Source: Mesorhizobium sp. RMAD-H1
Lineage (GTDB): Bacteria; Pseudomonadota; Alphaproteobacteria; Rhizobiales; Rhizobiaceae
DNA: 64,000 bases
Direction of reading: 5' to 3'
Assembly: GCF_014191375.1 (NCBI RefSeq)
Contig: NZ_JACHWN010000010.1
Location: forward strand, 1 to 64,000
Shown: positions 44,470 to 54,898 of the stretch, piece after piece
Layout of the letters: every line of letters starts with the position of its first letter
Numbering within the stretch: the first letter of the stretch is position 1
Position numbers and translations under genes: made by a program
Notes under the pieces: model-generated
Told to the model about the DNA's origin: nothing
Databases searched by the model: none
What the model saw: the letters and a program-made list of their open reading frames with translations, nothing else

Positions 44470-45831
44470 ATGCTGCGAAAACTCGCCGTCGCCGCGACCG
44501 CCTTCGCCGTCGGATTGATGCCGACGCTTCAGGCATCCGCACAGTCCCGGTCGGTGCCCATTGTCCGCGATGCTGAGATCGAGGCGCTCGTGTCCGATTA
44601 TGCCACGCCGATCCTAAAGGCGGCGGGCCTGGGCAGTCGCGGTATTCGCATCGTCCTGGTCAACAACAACAGCTTCAACGCCTTCGTCGACGGCAGGCGC
44701 ATCTTCATCAATACCGGTACGCTGATGCAGGCCGAAACGCCGAACGAGGTGATCGGCGTCATCGCGCATGAATCCGGCCATCTGGCCGGCGCCCATCAGC
44801 AGCGTCTGCGTGAGCAGTTGCGGCGCGCGCAGACCATGGCCGTCATCGGAATGCTTCTGGGCATGGGTGCGACGGCGGCGGGCGCGGCCGCGGGAAACAG
44901 CTCCGTTGCCGGTGCGGGCGGCGGCCTCGCCCTCGGCGGCACGGAAATGGCGATGCGCAACCTTCTGAGCTATCAGCGCGGCGAGGAGATGACCGCCGAC
45001 CGCTCCGCCATCACCTATCTCGAACGCACCGGCCAGTCGGCCAAGGGTATGCTGACGACCTTCGAGCGCTTCGCCAATGCGCTGTCGTTGACCGGGACAC
45101 GGGCCGATCCCTATCGCATCAGCCATCCGATGCCGCGCGAGCGTATCGCCAATCTGGAAACGCTGGCGCGCCAGAGCCGCTATTTCGACAAGAAGGATCC
45201 GGAAGCGCTGCAATTGCGCCACGACATGATGCGGGCGAAGATCGCCGCCTATACCGGCGCCGGCGGCGGCGCCATGCGCCTCTTCCGCAACAATCCGCGC
45301 GGCATCGCCGCCCGCTATGGCGATGCGATCTCCACCTATCTCAACGGGTCTCCCAAAGCCGCCCTGGCGAAAATCGACGCGCTTATCAAGGAGCAGCCGA
45401 AAAACCCTTATTTCCAGGAAATGCGCGGTGAAATCCTCCTCAAAGCCAATGATTCGGCGGACGCGGCCAAGGCGTTCGAGCGCGCCGTCGCGCTCGACCC
45501 GAAGAAATCCAGCCTGATCCGCATGAGCTATGGCCGCGCGCTGATGCTGACCGGATCGAAAGGCAGCATGCCAGCCGCCATCCGCGAGCTGAAGGCGGGA
45601 ATCGCCCGCGATCCGGAGTTTCCGGCCGGCTACGGCTATCTCGCGCAAGCCTACGGGCAGATGGGCGACATCGCAGAGGCGGAGCTCGCGACGGCTGACA
45701 TGCACTATTATTCTGGTAACATACAGGAGGCTAGAATCTTCGCCACGAGAGCACAGCAGAAGCTCAAGCGTGGCTCACCGGAATGGATTCGCGCCCAGGA
45801 CATCATCAACAGCAAAAAGCCACGTTCCTGA
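44470..45831 (+). CDS. M48 family metalloprotease with TPR repeats (BepA-like)
   Basis: A periplasmic zinc protease and chaperone-like protein for outer-membrane protein quality control. The 453-residue protein has a signal peptide (about 1-25, AVGLMPTLQASAQ), an M48 domain with zinc motif H100ESGH104 and the third ligand Glu in GEEMTADRSA, a Gly/Ala-rich membrane-proximal segment, and C-terminal TPR-like repeats (about 290-440). The ATG at 44470 gives the best signal peptide; an ATG 17 codons upstream is possible. It is followed by a DsbA-like gene after 79 bases, so both may act in envelope protein folding. Confidence 0.92.
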   Translation: MLRKLAVAATAFAVGLMPTLQASAQSRSVPIVRDAEIEALVSDYATPILKAAGLGSRGIRIVLVNNNSFNAFVDGRRIFINTGTLMQAETPNEVIGVIAHESGHLAGAHQQRLREQLRRAQTMAVIGMLLGMGATAAGAAAGNSSVAGAGGGLALGGTEMAMRNLLSYQRGEEMTADRSAITYLERTGQSAKGMLTTFERFANALSLTGTRADPYRISHPMPRERIANLETLARQSRYFDKKDPEALQLRHDMMRAKIAAYTGAGGGAMRLFRNNPRGIAARYGDAISTYLNGSPKAALAKIDALIKEQPKNPYFQEMRGEILLKANDSADAAKAFERAVALDPKKSSLIRMSYGRALMLTGSKGSMPAAIRELKAGIARDPEFPAGYGYLAQAYGQMGDIAEAELATADMHYYSGNIQEARIFATRAQQKLKRGSPEWIRAQDIINSKKPRS

Positions 45832-45910
45832 GTTCTTGTCTGGCATCACACCCATTTAACCCATAAACAGGCGGATATTCCCCAGGAAAATCAGCCCGGA
45901 ACGGAAAACG

Positions 45911-46708
45911 ATGAAGAACGCAATCACCATCACCCTCGCCAGCGGCGTCGTCGGGCTTGCCGCCCTTTTCCTGGGTTATCACGCGGGCGCCGCGCGCACC
46001 TCCCCGGAGGCCTCCGTTCCGGTCGAGATGGCCAGCGCCGCCCCCGACCGTTCCGCGATCGAGGCGATCGTCAAGGACTACCTGATCAAGAATCCGGAGA
46101 TCATGCTCGACGTGCAGAATGCGCTCGAAACCAAGCAGGCGGCCGCCGCCCGGGTCGGGCAGCGCGAGGCGATCACGGCCAATGCCGACAAGCTGTTCAA
46201 CTCGCCCATGGATGCGGTTTTCGGTAATCCCAATGGCGATGTGACGGTCGTCGAATTCTTCGATTACAATTGCGGCTACTGCAAGCACGCCCTGCCCGAC
46301 ATGGATGCGCTCCTCAAAAGCGATCCCAATGTGCGCTTCGTGATGAAGGAATTCCCCATACTGGGGCCGGATTCGGTGCGCGCGCATATGGTCGCGAAAG
46401 CCTTCAGGTCGTTGATGCCCGACAAATATCTCGAGTTCCACCGCGCGCTTCTCGGCCAGCAGGGCCGCGCAACGGAACAATCGGCGATCGACGTGGCGGT
46501 GAAGCTCGGCGCCGACGAGGCGCAGTTGCGCGAGAAGATGAAGGCGCCCGAAATCGCGACTGCCTTCCAGGACAATTATCAGATCGCCAACGCGCTCAAT
46601 ATCACGGGCACGCCGTCCTACATCATCGGTGAAGAAGTGGTCCCCGGGGCGATCGGTCTCGAGGGGCTTGCCCAGAAAATCGCCGACCAGCGCGACGCCA
46701 ATGGATGA
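45911..46708 (+). CDS. DsbA family thiol-disulfide oxidoreductase (ScsC/BdbD-like)
   Basis: A periplasmic disulfide exchange protein. The 265-residue protein has an N-terminal signal/anchor (about 5-27), a helical region before the thioredoxin domain (about 45-95, IEAIVKDYLIKNPEIMLDVQNALE) like the oligomerisation stalk of ScsC proteins, and a thioredoxin-fold domain with active site C121GYC124 (FFDYNCGYCKHALP) and cis-Pro loop GTPSYIIG. The stalk suggests isomerase-like multimers rather than monomeric DsbA (inference). The ATG at 45911 follows GGAACGGAA. Confidence 0.93.
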   Translation: MKNAITITLASGVVGLAALFLGYHAGAARTSPEASVPVEMASAAPDRSAIEAIVKDYLIKNPEIMLDVQNALETKQAAAARVGQREAITANADKLFNSPMDAVFGNPNGDVTVVEFFDYNCGYCKHALPDMDALLKSDPNVRFVMKEFPILGPDSVRAHMVAKAFRSLMPDKYLEFHRALLGQQGRATEQSAIDVAVKLGADEAQLREKMKAPEIATAFQDNYQIANALNITGTPSYIIGEEVVPGAIGLEGLAQKIADQRDANG

Positions 46709-46873
46709 GATCGCTGAAAATTCCGTGGAGAAATCGGGCGGCAACCTGCTTTCTCCGCCATTTTCAGGCTTTTACCTTGCCTGCATCCCCTCTATATGGA
46801 ATGCGCATCTCAAGCGACATTCCGGAATGTCAGCAGTCCTTCAAAGGCAGATCAGGCCATATAGTAACCAGGA

Positions 46874-47323
46874 ATGACACAGACCATTTTTGTCCTCAAT
46901 GGCCCCAATCTCAACATGCTGGGAAAGCGTGAGCCTGGGATCTATGGGGCAGCGACGCTGGCCGATATCGAGGCCGCCTGCCGCCGCGAGGCGGAGGCGC
47001 TCGGCTTCGCCATCGAGTTCCGGCAGTCCAATCATGAGGGCGATCTCGTCACCTGGATACAGGAAGCCGGAGAACGCGGCGCCCTGGTCCTGATCAATCC
47101 GGCCGCCTATACGCATACGTCGGTCGCGCTTCAGGATGCGATCCGCGCCGCGAAGGTCACGGTCGTCGAGGTTCATCTTTCAAACATTCATGCACGGGAA
47201 GCCTTCCGTCATCATTCGTTCGTCTCGCCTGTCGCAAAGGGCGTTCTCTGCGGCTTCGGCGCGGACGGATATGTGATGGGGCTGCGCGCCCTTGCGGCGT
47301 TCGCCGGGCATGACAAACAATAA
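46874..47323 (+). CDS. aroQ: type II 3-dehydroquinate dehydratase
   Basis: Third step of the shikimate pathway: dehydration of 3-dehydroquinate. The 149-residue protein has the family hallmarks [18 protein letters not shown] (catalytic Tyr24), [19 protein letters not shown] (catalytic His near 102) and [18 protein letters not shown]. It belongs to an aroQ-accB-accC-aat run with close spacing (28 bases to accB). The ATG at 46874 is the expected start. Confidence 0.97.
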   Translation: MTQTIFVLNGPNLNMLGKREPGIYGAATLADIEAACRREAEALGFAIEFRQSNHEGDLVTWIQEAGERGALVLINPAAYTHTSVALQDAIRAAKVTVVEVHLSNIHAREAFRHHSFVSPVAKGVLCGFGADGYVMGLRALAAFAGHDKQ

Positions 47324-47351
47324 CGGGCAAAGCGGTAAAGGGGCCAGCAAC

Positions 47352-47813
47352 ATGGCAAGCAGAAACGCAGGTATCGACAAGGAGATCATCCGTGATCTTG
47401 CGGAGATACTGAACCAGACAGACCTGACCGACATCGAAATCGAGCAGGGCGATCTGCGCATTCGCGTTTCGCGGCAGATCACCGTCCACGCGACGGTTCC
47501 GCAGGCGCCGATGATGGCCGCTCCGGCGGCAGCTGCGCCGGCGCCCGCGGCGGAAGCGGCCAAGCCTGCCGACGTATCGAAGAATGCCGTCCCCTCGCCC
47601 ATGGTCGGCACGGCCTATCTTGCTCCCGCCCCCGGCGCCCGGGCTTTCATCGAAGTCGGCCAGCAGGTCAAGGAAGGCCAGACGCTGATGATCATCGAGG
47701 CGATGAAGACGATGAACCAGATCCCGGCTCCCCGCGCGGGAACCGTGACGGCCATCCTTGTCGAAGACGCCCAGCCCGTCGAATATGGCGAGCCGCTGGT
47801 AGTCATCGAGTAA
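47352..47813 (+). CDS. accB: acetyl-CoA carboxylase biotin carboxyl carrier protein
   Basis: Carries biotin in acetyl-CoA carboxylase, the first committed step of fatty acid synthesis. The 153-residue protein has an N-terminal dimerisation segment ([33 protein letters not shown]), a Pro/Ala linker, and the biotinyl domain with the modified Lys119 in EAMKTMN. The thumb insertion ([19 protein letters not shown]) is typical. The ATG at 47352 has AAAGGGG upstream; the frame is open earlier but overlaps aroQ. accC follows after 18 bases. Confidence 0.97.
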   Translation: MASRNAGIDKEIIRDLAEILNQTDLTDIEIEQGDLRIRVSRQITVHATVPQAPMMAAPAAAAPAPAAEAAKPADVSKNAVPSPMVGTAYLAPAPGARAFIEVGQQVKEGQTLMIIEAMKTMNQIPAPRAGTVTAILVEDAQPVEYGEPLVVIE

Positions 47814-47831
47814 GGGTGGATAGGACGCACG

Positions 47832-49193
47832 ATGTTTCAGAAGATCCTCATCGCCAATCGCGGCGAAATCGCTCTCCGGGTGCTGCGTGCCTGTAAGGAA
47901 CTCGGCATCAAGACGGTGGCGGTGCATTCGACCGCCGATGCCGACGCGATGCATGTGCGCCTTGCCGACGAAAGCGTGTGCATCGGCCCGCCGCCTTCGC
48001 GCGAAAGCTATCTGAACATCCATCAGATCGTCGCCGCCTGCGAGATCACCGGCGCGGATGCCATCCATCCCGGCTACGGCTTTCTCTCGGAGAATGCCAA
48101 ATTCGCCGAAATCCTGGAGGCTCACGGCATCACCTTCATCGGCCCGACGGCCGAGCATATCCGTATCATGGGCGACAAGATCGAGGCGAAGAAGACCGCC
48201 AAGCGCCTGGGGATTCCGGTCGTTCCGGGGTCCGAGGGCGGCGTCACCGACGACGCGGAGGCCGCCCGCATCGCCGCCGAGATAGGCTATCCTGTCATCA
48301 TCAAGGCTGCCGCCGGCGGTGGCGGCCGCGGCATGAAGGTGGCCCGCTCTCCCGAAGACCTTTCCATCGCACTCTCGACGGCCCGTTCCGAAGCAGGTGC
48401 CGCATTCGGCGACGATGCCGTCTACATCGAAAAATACCTTGAAAAGCCGCGCCATATCGAGGTGCAGGTGATGGGCGACGGTGCCGGAAAGGCCGTGCAT
48501 CTGGGCGAGCGCGACTGCTCGCTGCAGCGCCGCCATCAGAAGGTATGGGAAGAAGCGAACTCACCGGCGCTCAATGCCGAGGAACGCGACAGGATCGGCA
48601 TGATCGTCGCCAATGCCTGCGCCAAGCTCGGCTATCGCGGTGCGGGCACGGTCGAGTTCCTCTATGAGGATGGCGAGTTCTATTTCATCGAGATGAACAC
48701 GCGCCTGCAGGTCGAGCATCCCGTGACGGAGGCGATCACCGGCATCGATCTCGTGCATGAGCAGATCCGCATCGCTTCCGGCGGCGGGCTGTCCGTAACG
48801 CAGAAGGATATCCGCTTCTCGGGCCATGCCATCGAGTGCCGCATCAATGCCGAGGACCCGCGCACCTTCACCCCGTCGCCCGGCGTCATCACCCATTTCC
48901 ACACCCCGGGCGGTCTCGGCATTCGTGTCGATTCGGGCGTCTATAGCGGCTACAAGATCCCGCCCTATTATGACAGCCTGATCGGCAAGCTGATCGTGCA
49001 CGGCCGCAACCGCGTGGAATGCATGATGCGGCTGCGACGCGCGCTGGACGAATTCGTCGTGGACGGCATCAAGACGACGCTGCCGCTGTTCCAGGACCTG
49101 ATCAGCAACCCCGATATCGCCAATGGCGATTATGACATCCACTGGCTGGAGAAATATCTCGCCAGTCAGGCTGCCGACAATTTGGGAGATTGA
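47832..49193 (+). CDS. accC: acetyl-CoA carboxylase biotin carboxylase subunit
   Basis: ATP-dependent carboxylation of biotin on AccB. The 453-residue ATP-grasp protein has [21 protein letters not shown], the Gly-rich ATP loop [13 protein letters not shown], the [12 protein letters not shown] segment, the [16 protein letters not shown] active-site region and the C-terminal biotin carboxylase domain [22 protein letters not shown] replaces the more common KLVEEAPSP, a mild variation near the active site. Its stop overlaps the aat start. Confidence 0.98.
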   Translation: MFQKILIANRGEIALRVLRACKELGIKTVAVHSTADADAMHVRLADESVCIGPPPSRESYLNIHQIVAACEITGADAIHPGYGFLSENAKFAEILEAHGITFIGPTAEHIRIMGDKIEAKKTAKRLGIPVVPGSEGGVTDDAEAARIAAEIGYPVIIKAAAGGGGRGMKVARSPEDLSIALSTARSEAGAAFGDDAVYIEKYLEKPRHIEVQVMGDGAGKAVHLGERDCSLQRRHQKVWEEANSPALNAEERDRIGMIVANACAKLGYRGAGTVEFLYEDGEFYFIEMNTRLQVEHPVTEAITGIDLVHEQIRIASGGGLSVTQKDIRFSGHAIECRINAEDPRTFTPSPGVITHFHTPGGLGIRVDSGVYSGYKIPPYYDSLIGKLIVHGRNRVECMMRLRRALDEFVVDGIKTTLPLFQDLISNPDIANGDYDIHWLEKYLASQAADNLGD

Positions 49194-49813
49194 CGGGAGT
49201 GGCGCAAGGAAGCCAGGCGGATGATCATCATATTTCGCCTGATCTTCTTTTGCGTGCCTATGCTTCGGGCGTCTTCCCGATGGCCGAGGATGCCGATGAT
49301 CCGGAAGTCTTCTGGGTCAGGCCGCAGAAGCGCGGCATCATTCCGCTGGACCGCTATCATGTTCCACGCAGCCTGAGGAAGGTCATCCGCCAGCGCCGTT
49401 TCGAGATCAGGCTGGATACGGATTTCGAAGGCGTCATCGAGGGCTGCGCCACCGGCACGGGCAAGCGTGCCCGCACCTGGATCAACCAGCCGATCCGCGA
49501 GGTCTATGCCGCCCTCTTCCAGCGCGGCCACTGCCACACGGTCGAAGCCTGGCGCGAGGGCAACCTGGTCGGCGGCCTCTACGGCGTGACGCTCGGCCGG
49601 GCCTTTTTCGGGGAAAGCATGTTCTCTAGGGAGGTGGATGCCTCCAAGGTCTGCCTGGTCCACCTGATCGAGCATCTCAACGAGCGCGGTTTCATCCTGC
49701 TCGACACGCAGTTCACGACCCCGCATCTCGAGCGATTCGGCGCAATCGAAGTGCCGCGAAAGCGGTACGAGCAGATGCTGGAGGAGGCGCTGCTTGGTTT
49801 GGCGCGATTCTGA
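49190..49813 (+). CDS. aat: leucyl/phenylalanyl-tRNA--protein transferase
   Basis: Adds Leu or Phe from charged tRNA to N-terminal Arg/Lys of proteins, creating ClpAPS degrons. The 207-residue protein has the family landmarks [55 protein letters not shown] and [16 protein letters not shown]. It starts with TTG at 49190, overlapping the accC TGA in a TTGA coupling; a GTG nine bases later is an alternative. It is collinear with accC, as commonly found in Hyphomicrobiales. Confidence 0.95.
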   Translation: MTGVAQGSQADDHHISPDLLLRAYASGVFPMAEDADDPEVFWVRPQKRGIIPLDRYHVPRSLRKVIRQRRFEIRLDTDFEGVIEGCATGTGKRARTWINQPIREVYAALFQRGHCHTVEAWREGNLVGGLYGVTLGRAFFGESMFSREVDASKVCLVHLIEHLNERGFILLDTQFTTPHLERFGAIEVPRKRYEQMLEEALLGLARF

Positions 49814-49841
49814 TCGGCCGAAAATTAAGTCGTTACCCGGC

Positions 49842-50279
49842 TCAATGCGTCTGTTCGGGCGCGGGTACTTCCGAGCTCTGCTTGCAATCCTTCAGCCAGA
49901 TATCATAGACCGGGTGCTCGACGGCATTGAGGCCGGGACTGTCGGCAAACATCCAGCCTGAAAAAATGCGGCGGATCTTTCTGTTCAGCGTGATCTCATC
50001 GACTTCGATGAAGCTGTCGGTCTTCGGCGCCTCGTTATCAGTGCGCGAATAACAGACCCGCGGCGTCACCTGCAAAGCCCCGAACTGCACCGTTTCGTTG
50101 ATGTAGACGTCGAAGGTGGTTATCCGTCCCGTGATTTTGTCCAGGCCTGAAAATTCGGCGATCGGGTTCGATACGCGTTCGGCGGCGGCAGGAGCAGCCA
50201 TAGCAACCACAAAGCATAAGGCCGAGACAAACCCGGTGAAAAACCGTCCAGCGAAGCTTCTGGGCATATGGGTGATCAT
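49842..50279 (-). CDS. DUF2155 domain-containing exported protein
   Basis: The 145-residue protein has a signal peptide (about 1-33, VSALCFVVAMAAPAAA-ER) and a DUF2155 core with LDKITGRITTFDVYINETVQFGALQVTPRVCYSR, then IRRIFSGWMFADSPGLNAVEHPVYDIWLKDC. The family is nearly confined to alphaproteobacteria. Two conserved cysteines may form a disulfide. Function is unknown. The neighbourhood with aat and the NDUFA12-like gene is conserved. The ATG at 50279 has GGAAG upstream; a TTG two codons earlier is possible. Confidence 0.9.
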   Translation of the reverse strand: MITHMPRSFAGRFFTGFVSALCFVVAMAAPAAAERVSNPIAEFSGLDKITGRITTFDVYINETVQFGALQVTPRVCYSRTDNEAPKTDSFIEVDEITLNRKIRRIFSGWMFADSPGLNAVEHPVYDIWLKDCKQSSEVPAPEQTH

Positions 50280-50420
50280 TGTCAATTCGGCTTCCGCATA
50301 TCTCGATCGGCTGGTCTTGCAAAAGCCCTCGCCAATACTTCATTAAACCAGACCACATTCATACCCGATGAATGTGGCCGATCAAGCGGTCGGCCGACAA
50401 AATCTTCCCGCCAGCAGGAA

Positions 50421-50819
50421 TCAGCTGCCAGGCGTCCAGGCGTCGTAGTCGCCCGTCACCTTCGGACGCTCGCCGAGATTGGCGATCGAGCCCTTCGGCC
50501 TGTAGGCATAGGGCGTGCCGGTCAGGTTCGGCTGGTGCGGCTTCTGCCACTCGCGCGGCTTGTAGCTCTCCTGGCTCGGCGGCGTATCGACCCGGTGATG
50601 CATCCAGCCGTGCCAGCCGGACGGGATGGCCGAGGCCTCGGCATAGCCGTTATAGATCACCCAGCGCCGCGTGCGGCCTTCCGAATCGGTGCCGCCTTGA
50701 TAATAGACATTGCCGAACTCGTCCTCGCCCACGCGCTGGCCCTTGCGCCAGGTGTGAAAGCGCGTGCCGATCGTCTGGCTGTTCCACCAGGTGAAAATCT
50801 GAAGCAGAAGGGTCTTCAT
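50421..50819 (-). CDS. NADH:ubiquinone oxidoreductase subunit NDUFA12 family protein
   Basis: A 132-residue accessory subunit of complex I shared between alphaproteobacteria and mitochondria. The core GTRFHTWRKGQRVGEDEFGNVYYQGG, then RRWVIYNGYAEASAIPSGWHGWMHH and PREWQKPHQPNLTGTPYAYRP, is diagnostic. In Paracoccus and mitochondria it sits on the peripheral arm. The ATG at 50819 follows AGGAATGCC. It is upstream of the DUF2155 gene in the same direction. Confidence 0.95.
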   Translation of the reverse strand: MKTLLLQIFTWWNSQTIGTRFHTWRKGQRVGEDEFGNVYYQGGTDSEGRTRRWVIYNGYAEASAIPSGWHGWMHHRVDTPPSQESYKPREWQKPHQPNLTGTPYAYRPKGSIANLGERPKVTGDYDAWTPGS

Positions 50820-50947
50820 GGCATTCCTAGGTCCAAGCCTCATCTCTCGTGAAACCGTGATCGGCGGCCATGAGAGATCGATAGAAGAATACCCTGCTTA
50901 TGGCCGCATCGTCCGGTCAAGGCAAGGGTCAAGTTGACGCTGACACA

Positions 50948-51448
50948 CTACAGTGACCAGTCGGCCAGCGCCTTTTCGAGCGTCAGCACGGCGATCCCCG
51001 AATCGGGCTCACCCCAGTTCTCCGTGCGTCCCGTCCGGGCATATCCCTTCGATTCGTAGAACTGGAGGGCCTTGCCGTTCTTCTCGATCACATCCAGCCG
51101 CAGCCGGCGCACATTCGGGAAGGCGCTTTCGATCTCCACAAGAAGCAGCGTGCCAACGCCCTGCGCCTGCTTCTCCGGCCGCACATAGAGCTGATGCAGA
51201 TTGGCGAGCGTCTGGTCCGCCTGGCTGGCAAAGGCCATTCCATGAAGATCCGACCCGTCATCGGCGAGGATGAACTCCGAATAGGGCTTGGACAATTGCT
51301 TCTTCAGGGCGTCGATCGAATGCCATTTGCCGGTGACGGCGTTCACCGTCTCCACGCCCAGGACATCGTCGAATGTCGCATGCCAGGTCTCGACCAGAAG
51401 ATCCCGAACGGCGGGAATATCTTCCTTGGTAGCAGTCCTCAGCCACAT
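50948..51448 (-). CDS. GNAT family N-acetyltransferase
   Basis: The 166-residue GNAT-fold protein has the acetyl-CoA-binding motif in LYVRPEKQAQGVGTLLL (Q/RxxGxG/A) and the C-terminal ALQFYESKGYARTGR. The substrate is unknown; the RimI/YjaB-like layout would suit small-molecule or protein N-acetylation. It begins at ATG 51448, one base after the gatB stop, so it is probably translated with gatB. Confidence 0.9.
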   Translation of the reverse strand: MWLRTATKEDIPAVRDLLVETWHATFDDVLGVETVNAVTGKWHSIDALKKQLSKPYSEFILADDGSDLHGMAFASQADQTLANLHQLYVRPEKQAQGVGTLLLVEIESAFPNVRRLRLDVIEKNGKALQFYESKGYARTGRTENWGEPDSGIAVLTLEKALADWSL

Positions 51449-51449
51449 C

Positions 51450-52949
51450 TTACTCGATACCCAGCTTCGCCTTCACCAGTTCGTTGACGGCCTGCGGGTT
51501 GGCCTTGCCGCCGGTCGCCTTCATCACCTGGCCGACGAACCAGCCGGCAAGCGTCGGCTTTGCCTTGGCCTGCTCGACCTTGTCCGGATTGGCGGCGATC
51601 ACCTCGTCCACCGCCTTTTCGATGGCGCCGGTGTCGGTGACCTGCTTCATGCCCCGCTCTTCGACGAGCACCTTCGGGTCGCCGCCCTCGTTCCAGATGA
51701 TCTCGAAGAGATCCTTGGCGATCTTGCCGGAGATGGTGCCTTCCTTGATCAAATCGATGATGGCGCCGAGCTGGTCGGGTGAAACAGGCGATTCCTCGAT
51801 ATCCTTGCCCGCCTTGTTGAGCGCGCCCAAGAGATCGTTGATCACCCAGTTGGCGGCGGCCTTGCCGTCCCGCCCCCTGGCGACCGCCTCGTAATAGTCG
51901 GCGATGGCCTTCTCGGTGACGAGAATGGACGCATCATAGGCCGAAAGCCCCTGCGTCCTGATCAGCCGCTCCTTCTTGTCGTCGGGCAGCTCCGGCAGAT
52001 CGGCCGCGAGGCTATCGACGAAAGCCTGGTCAAATTCGAGCGGCAGCAGATCGGGATCGGGGAAATAGCGGTAATCATGCGCCTCCTCCTTGGAGCGCAT
52101 CGACCGCGTCTCGCCCTTGACCGGATCGAACAGGCGCGTCTCCTGCTCGATCGTGCCGCCATCCTCCAGAATGGCGATCTGCCGGCGCGCCTCATATTCG
52201 ATCGCCTGACCGACGAAGCGGATGGAATTGACGTTCTTGATCTCGCAGCGCGTGCCGAAGGGCTCGCCGGGACGGCGCACCGAGACATTGACGTCGGCGC
52301 GCATCGAGCCTTCGTCCATGTTGCCGTCGCAGGTGCCGAGATAACGCACGATGGTGCGCAGCTTGGTCAGATACGCCCTCGCCTCTTCCGACGAGCGGAT
52401 ATCGGGCTTGGAGACGATCTCCATCAGCGCCACGCCGGAGCGGTTCAAATCCACATAGGACATGGTGGGATGCTGGTCGTGCATCGACTTGCCGGCATCC
52501 TGCTCCAGATGCAGCCGCTCGATGCCCACCTCGATATCCTCGAACTGGCCCTTGGAATCCGGCCCGACCGAGACAGTCACGACACCCTCGCCGACGATGG
52601 GCTGCTTGAACTGCGAAATCTGGTAGCCCTGCGGCAGGTCGGGATAGAAATAGTTCTTCCGGTCGAAGACCGATTTCAGGTTGATCTGCGCCTTGAGACC
52701 GAGCCCGGTGCGGATGGCCTGCTTCACACACTCCATGTTGATGACGGGCAGCATGCCGGGCATCGCCGCATCGACGAGCGACACGTTGGAATTGGGCTCC
52801 GAGCCGAAAGAAGTCGAAGCGCCGGAGAACAGCTTCGAATTCGACGTCACCTGGGCATGGACCTCCATGCCGACAATCACTTCCCATTCGCCGGTCGCAC
52901 CGGAAATGAGACGTTTGGGTTCAGGCGTGCGGGTATCGATGATGGTCAT
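51450..52949 (-). CDS. gatB: Asp-tRNA(Asn)/Glu-tRNA(Gln) amidotransferase subunit B
   Basis: Amidates mischarged Glu-tRNA(Gln) or Asp-tRNA(Asn) with GatA and GatC. The 499-residue protein has the N-terminal [26 protein letters not shown], the metal/ATP cradle region [45 protein letters not shown], and the C-terminal YqeY-like tail domain. gatA and gatC are not in the window. The ATG at 52949 gives the family-length N-terminus. Confidence 0.97.
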   Translation of the reverse strand: MTIIDTRTPEPKRLISGATGEWEVIVGMEVHAQVTSNSKLFSGASTSFGSEPNSNVSLVDAAMPGMLPVINMECVKQAIRTGLGLKAQINLKSVFDRKNYFYPDLPQGYQISQFKQPIVGEGVVTVSVGPDSKGQFEDIEVGIERLHLEQDAGKSMHDQHPTMSYVDLNRSGVALMEIVSKPDIRSSEEARAYLTKLRTIVRYLGTCDGNMDEGSMRADVNVSVRRPGEPFGTRCEIKNVNSIRFVGQAIEYEARRQIAILEDGGTIEQETRLFDPVKGETRSMRSKEEAHDYRYFPDPDLLPLEFDQAFVDSLAADLPELPDDKKERLIRTQGLSAYDASILVTEKAIADYYEAVARGRDGKAAANWVINDLLGALNKAGKDIEESPVSPDQLGAIIDLIKEGTISGKIAKDLFEIIWNEGGDPKVLVEERGMKQVTDTGAIEKAVDEVIAANPDKVEQAKAKPTLAGWFVGQVMKATGGKANPQAVNELVKAKLGIE

Positions 52950-53105
52950 ACTGGCTCGTCATTTCTGGATTATGTCCACCTATTCGCTAGTGCAAAGCAC
53001 AGGATGAGGCAAGAGCGAAACGGGAATCGGATGGGTTGCGAAGCGATCCGTTGGCGCGATGGCGCTTCTTCACCCCGCTCCCTGCCCTTTCCTATTATGG
53101 ATACG

Positions 53106-53132
53106 AAAAAGGCCGCGCTTGCGCACGGCCTT
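53106..53132 (-). terminator. intrinsic terminator after tig
   Basis: On the minus strand, AAGGCCG pairs with CGGCCTT around ten bases and is followed by TTTTTC, 28 bases past the tig stop. It separates tig from gatB. Confidence 0.8.
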
Positions 53133-53159
53133 CTCAGCAATCAATCTATCCGAACCGGA

Positions 53160-54593
53160 TCAAGCCTCTTCGGACTTGTCCTCATCCGCCTTCTTCTTGG
53201 CAGCGGCCTTCTTCTTCGGCGCGGCCTTCTTGGCGGGCTTGGCTTCGCTCTCGCCCGCCTCGTCCTCGGCCATCAGCTCTTCCTTGCTGACCTTCTTGTC
53301 GGTCACCTTGATCGATCCGAGCAGATGATCGACGACCTTCTCCTCGAAGATCGGCGCGCGCAGATTGGCGACGGCATCCGGCGTCCGGCGGAAGAATTCG
53401 TAAATCTGCTGCTCCTGGCCGGGATAGCGGCGCACCTGGTCGTAAAGGGCGCGCTGCAGTTCCTCTTCCGTCACCTCGATGCCGGCTTTCTCGCCGATCT
53501 CGGAGAGAACCAGGCCAAGGCGCACGCGGCGCTCGGCCAGCTTGCGGTATTCCTCGCGGGCGGCTTCCTCGGTCGTCTCTTCATCCTCGAAGGTACGGCC
53601 GGCTTCCTGCAGGTCGTTGTTGATCTGCGCCCAGATATTGTTGAACTCCGCGTCGACAAGCTTCTGCGGCGCCTCGAACTGATACTGGCCGTCCAGCACG
53701 TCGAGGATCTGCCGCTTCACCTTCTGTCGGGTGAAGGAGCCGTACTGGTTCTCGATCTGCTCGCGGATGACCTGGCGCAGGCGGTCCATCGATTCGATGC
53801 CGAGCTTCTTGGCGGTCTCGTCATTGAGTTCGAGCTCGCCGGGCTTCGCCACTTCCTTGACGGTGATGTCGAAGGTGGCTTCCTTGCCGGCCAGATGCTC
53901 AGCGCCGTAATTCTCGGGGAAGGTCACCTTGATCTGCTTCTCGTCGCCGGCCTTGACGCCGATGAGCTGCTCCTCGAAGCCGGGGATGAACTGGCCGGAG
54001 CCCAGCACCAGCTGCGCATCCGTGTCGGCGCCGCCGTCGAACGGCACGCCATCGAGCTTGCCGAGATAGTCGATGGTGACGCGGTCGCCATCCTCGGCCT
54101 TGCCCTTCTTGGTCTCGAAGGAGCGGGTGGAGGAAGCGACGCGCTTGACCTGCTCGTCGACCTCTTCGTCAGTGACGTCGACGATCTCGCGCGTGACGGA
54201 GATATCCGAGACGTCCTTGACCTCGATCTTCGGCAGGACTTCGTAATTCAGCGAGAAGACGAAATCGGCTTTCCCCTCAAGGACCTTCTCAGCCTCTTTC
54301 TCGTCCTCGGTCATGACGATCTCGGGCTGCGTGGCCGACTTCTCGTTGCGCTCCGAGAGGACCGAGCGGGGCGTCTCGTTGAGGATTTCGTTGACCACTT
54401 CGGCCATGAAGGACTTGCCATAGACCTTGCGCAGGTGGGCTGACGGCACCTTGCCGGGGCGGAAGCCGTTGATGCGCACCCGCGACCGGGCATTCTCGAG
54501 GCGCTCGGAAAGCTTCGCTTCGAGATCCTTGGCCGGAACCACGACTTTGATCTCGCGCTTCAGCCCTTCATTGAGCGTTTCGGTAACCTGCAT
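53160..54593 (-). CDS. tig: trigger factor (ribosome-associated chaperone and prolyl isomerase)
   Basis: Binds nascent chains at the ribosome exit tunnel. The 477-residue protein has an N-terminal ribosome-binding domain with the signature GFRPGKVP (residues about 46-53), a central FKBP-type isomerase domain (about 155-250, [20 protein letters not shown]), and a helical C-terminal chaperone domain. It ends in a Lys/Ala-rich tail (about 445-477) often seen in Hyphomicrobiales homologues. The ATG at 54593 ([14 protein letters not shown]) follows GAAGG. A tRNA-Leu gene lies just upstream on the same strand. Confidence 0.97.
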   Translation of the reverse strand: MQVTETLNEGLKREIKVVVPAKDLEAKLSERLENARSRVRINGFRPGKVPSAHLRKVYGKSFMAEVVNEILNETPRSVLSERNEKSATQPEIVMTEDEKEAEKVLEGKADFVFSLNYEVLPKIEVKDVSDISVTREIVDVTDEEVDEQVKRVASSTRSFETKKGKAEDGDRVTIDYLGKLDGVPFDGGADTDAQLVLGSGQFIPGFEEQLIGVKAGDEKQIKVTFPENYGAEHLAGKEATFDITVKEVAKPGELELNDETAKKLGIESMDRLRQVIREQIENQYGSFTRQKVKRQILDVLDGQYQFEAPQKLVDAEFNNIWAQINNDLQEAGRTFEDEETTEEAAREEYRKLAERRVRLGLVLSEIGEKAGIEVTEEELQRALYDQVRRYPGQEQQIYEFFRRTPDAVANLRAPIFEEKVVDHLLGSIKVTDKKVSKEELMAEDEAGESEAKPAKKAAPKKKAAAKKKADEDKSEEA

Positions 54594-54687
54594 GTCCAAA
54601 CCTTCACTTCGTTGCATTGTCCCGCCGTCACCGGCTTTTCTGCCTTAGGCGAAGCGGGAGGGAAACTGTTCCTTCGTGGCCTTTCGC

Positions 54688-54770
54688 TGGTGCGGATGGA
54701 GGGACTCGAACCCCCACGGTCTCCCGCCAGAACCTAAATCTGGTGCGTCTACCAATTTCGCCACATCCGC
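54688..54770 (-). tRNA. tRNA-Leu (anticodon TAG)
   Basis: Read on the minus strand, an 83-nt class II tRNA: acceptor GCGGATG/CATCCGC, anticodon stem CCAGA/TCTGG with loop TTTAGGT (anticodon TAG, reading CUA/CUG), a variable arm GGCGGGAGACC-type, T-loop GTTCGAGTC, discriminator A and encoded CCA at 54688-54690. Confidence 0.97.
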
Positions 54771-54898
54771 TTCTGGGCCTGAACCGCCCCGAAAGCGCGC
54801 GTCTCTATATCACCCAATTTTCGTCGTTCAAAGGAAAAAAGCCGACGATTCCAGCGAGAATGAACCCTCGCCTACCGTTTTCGGTCAAATGCGCGCTT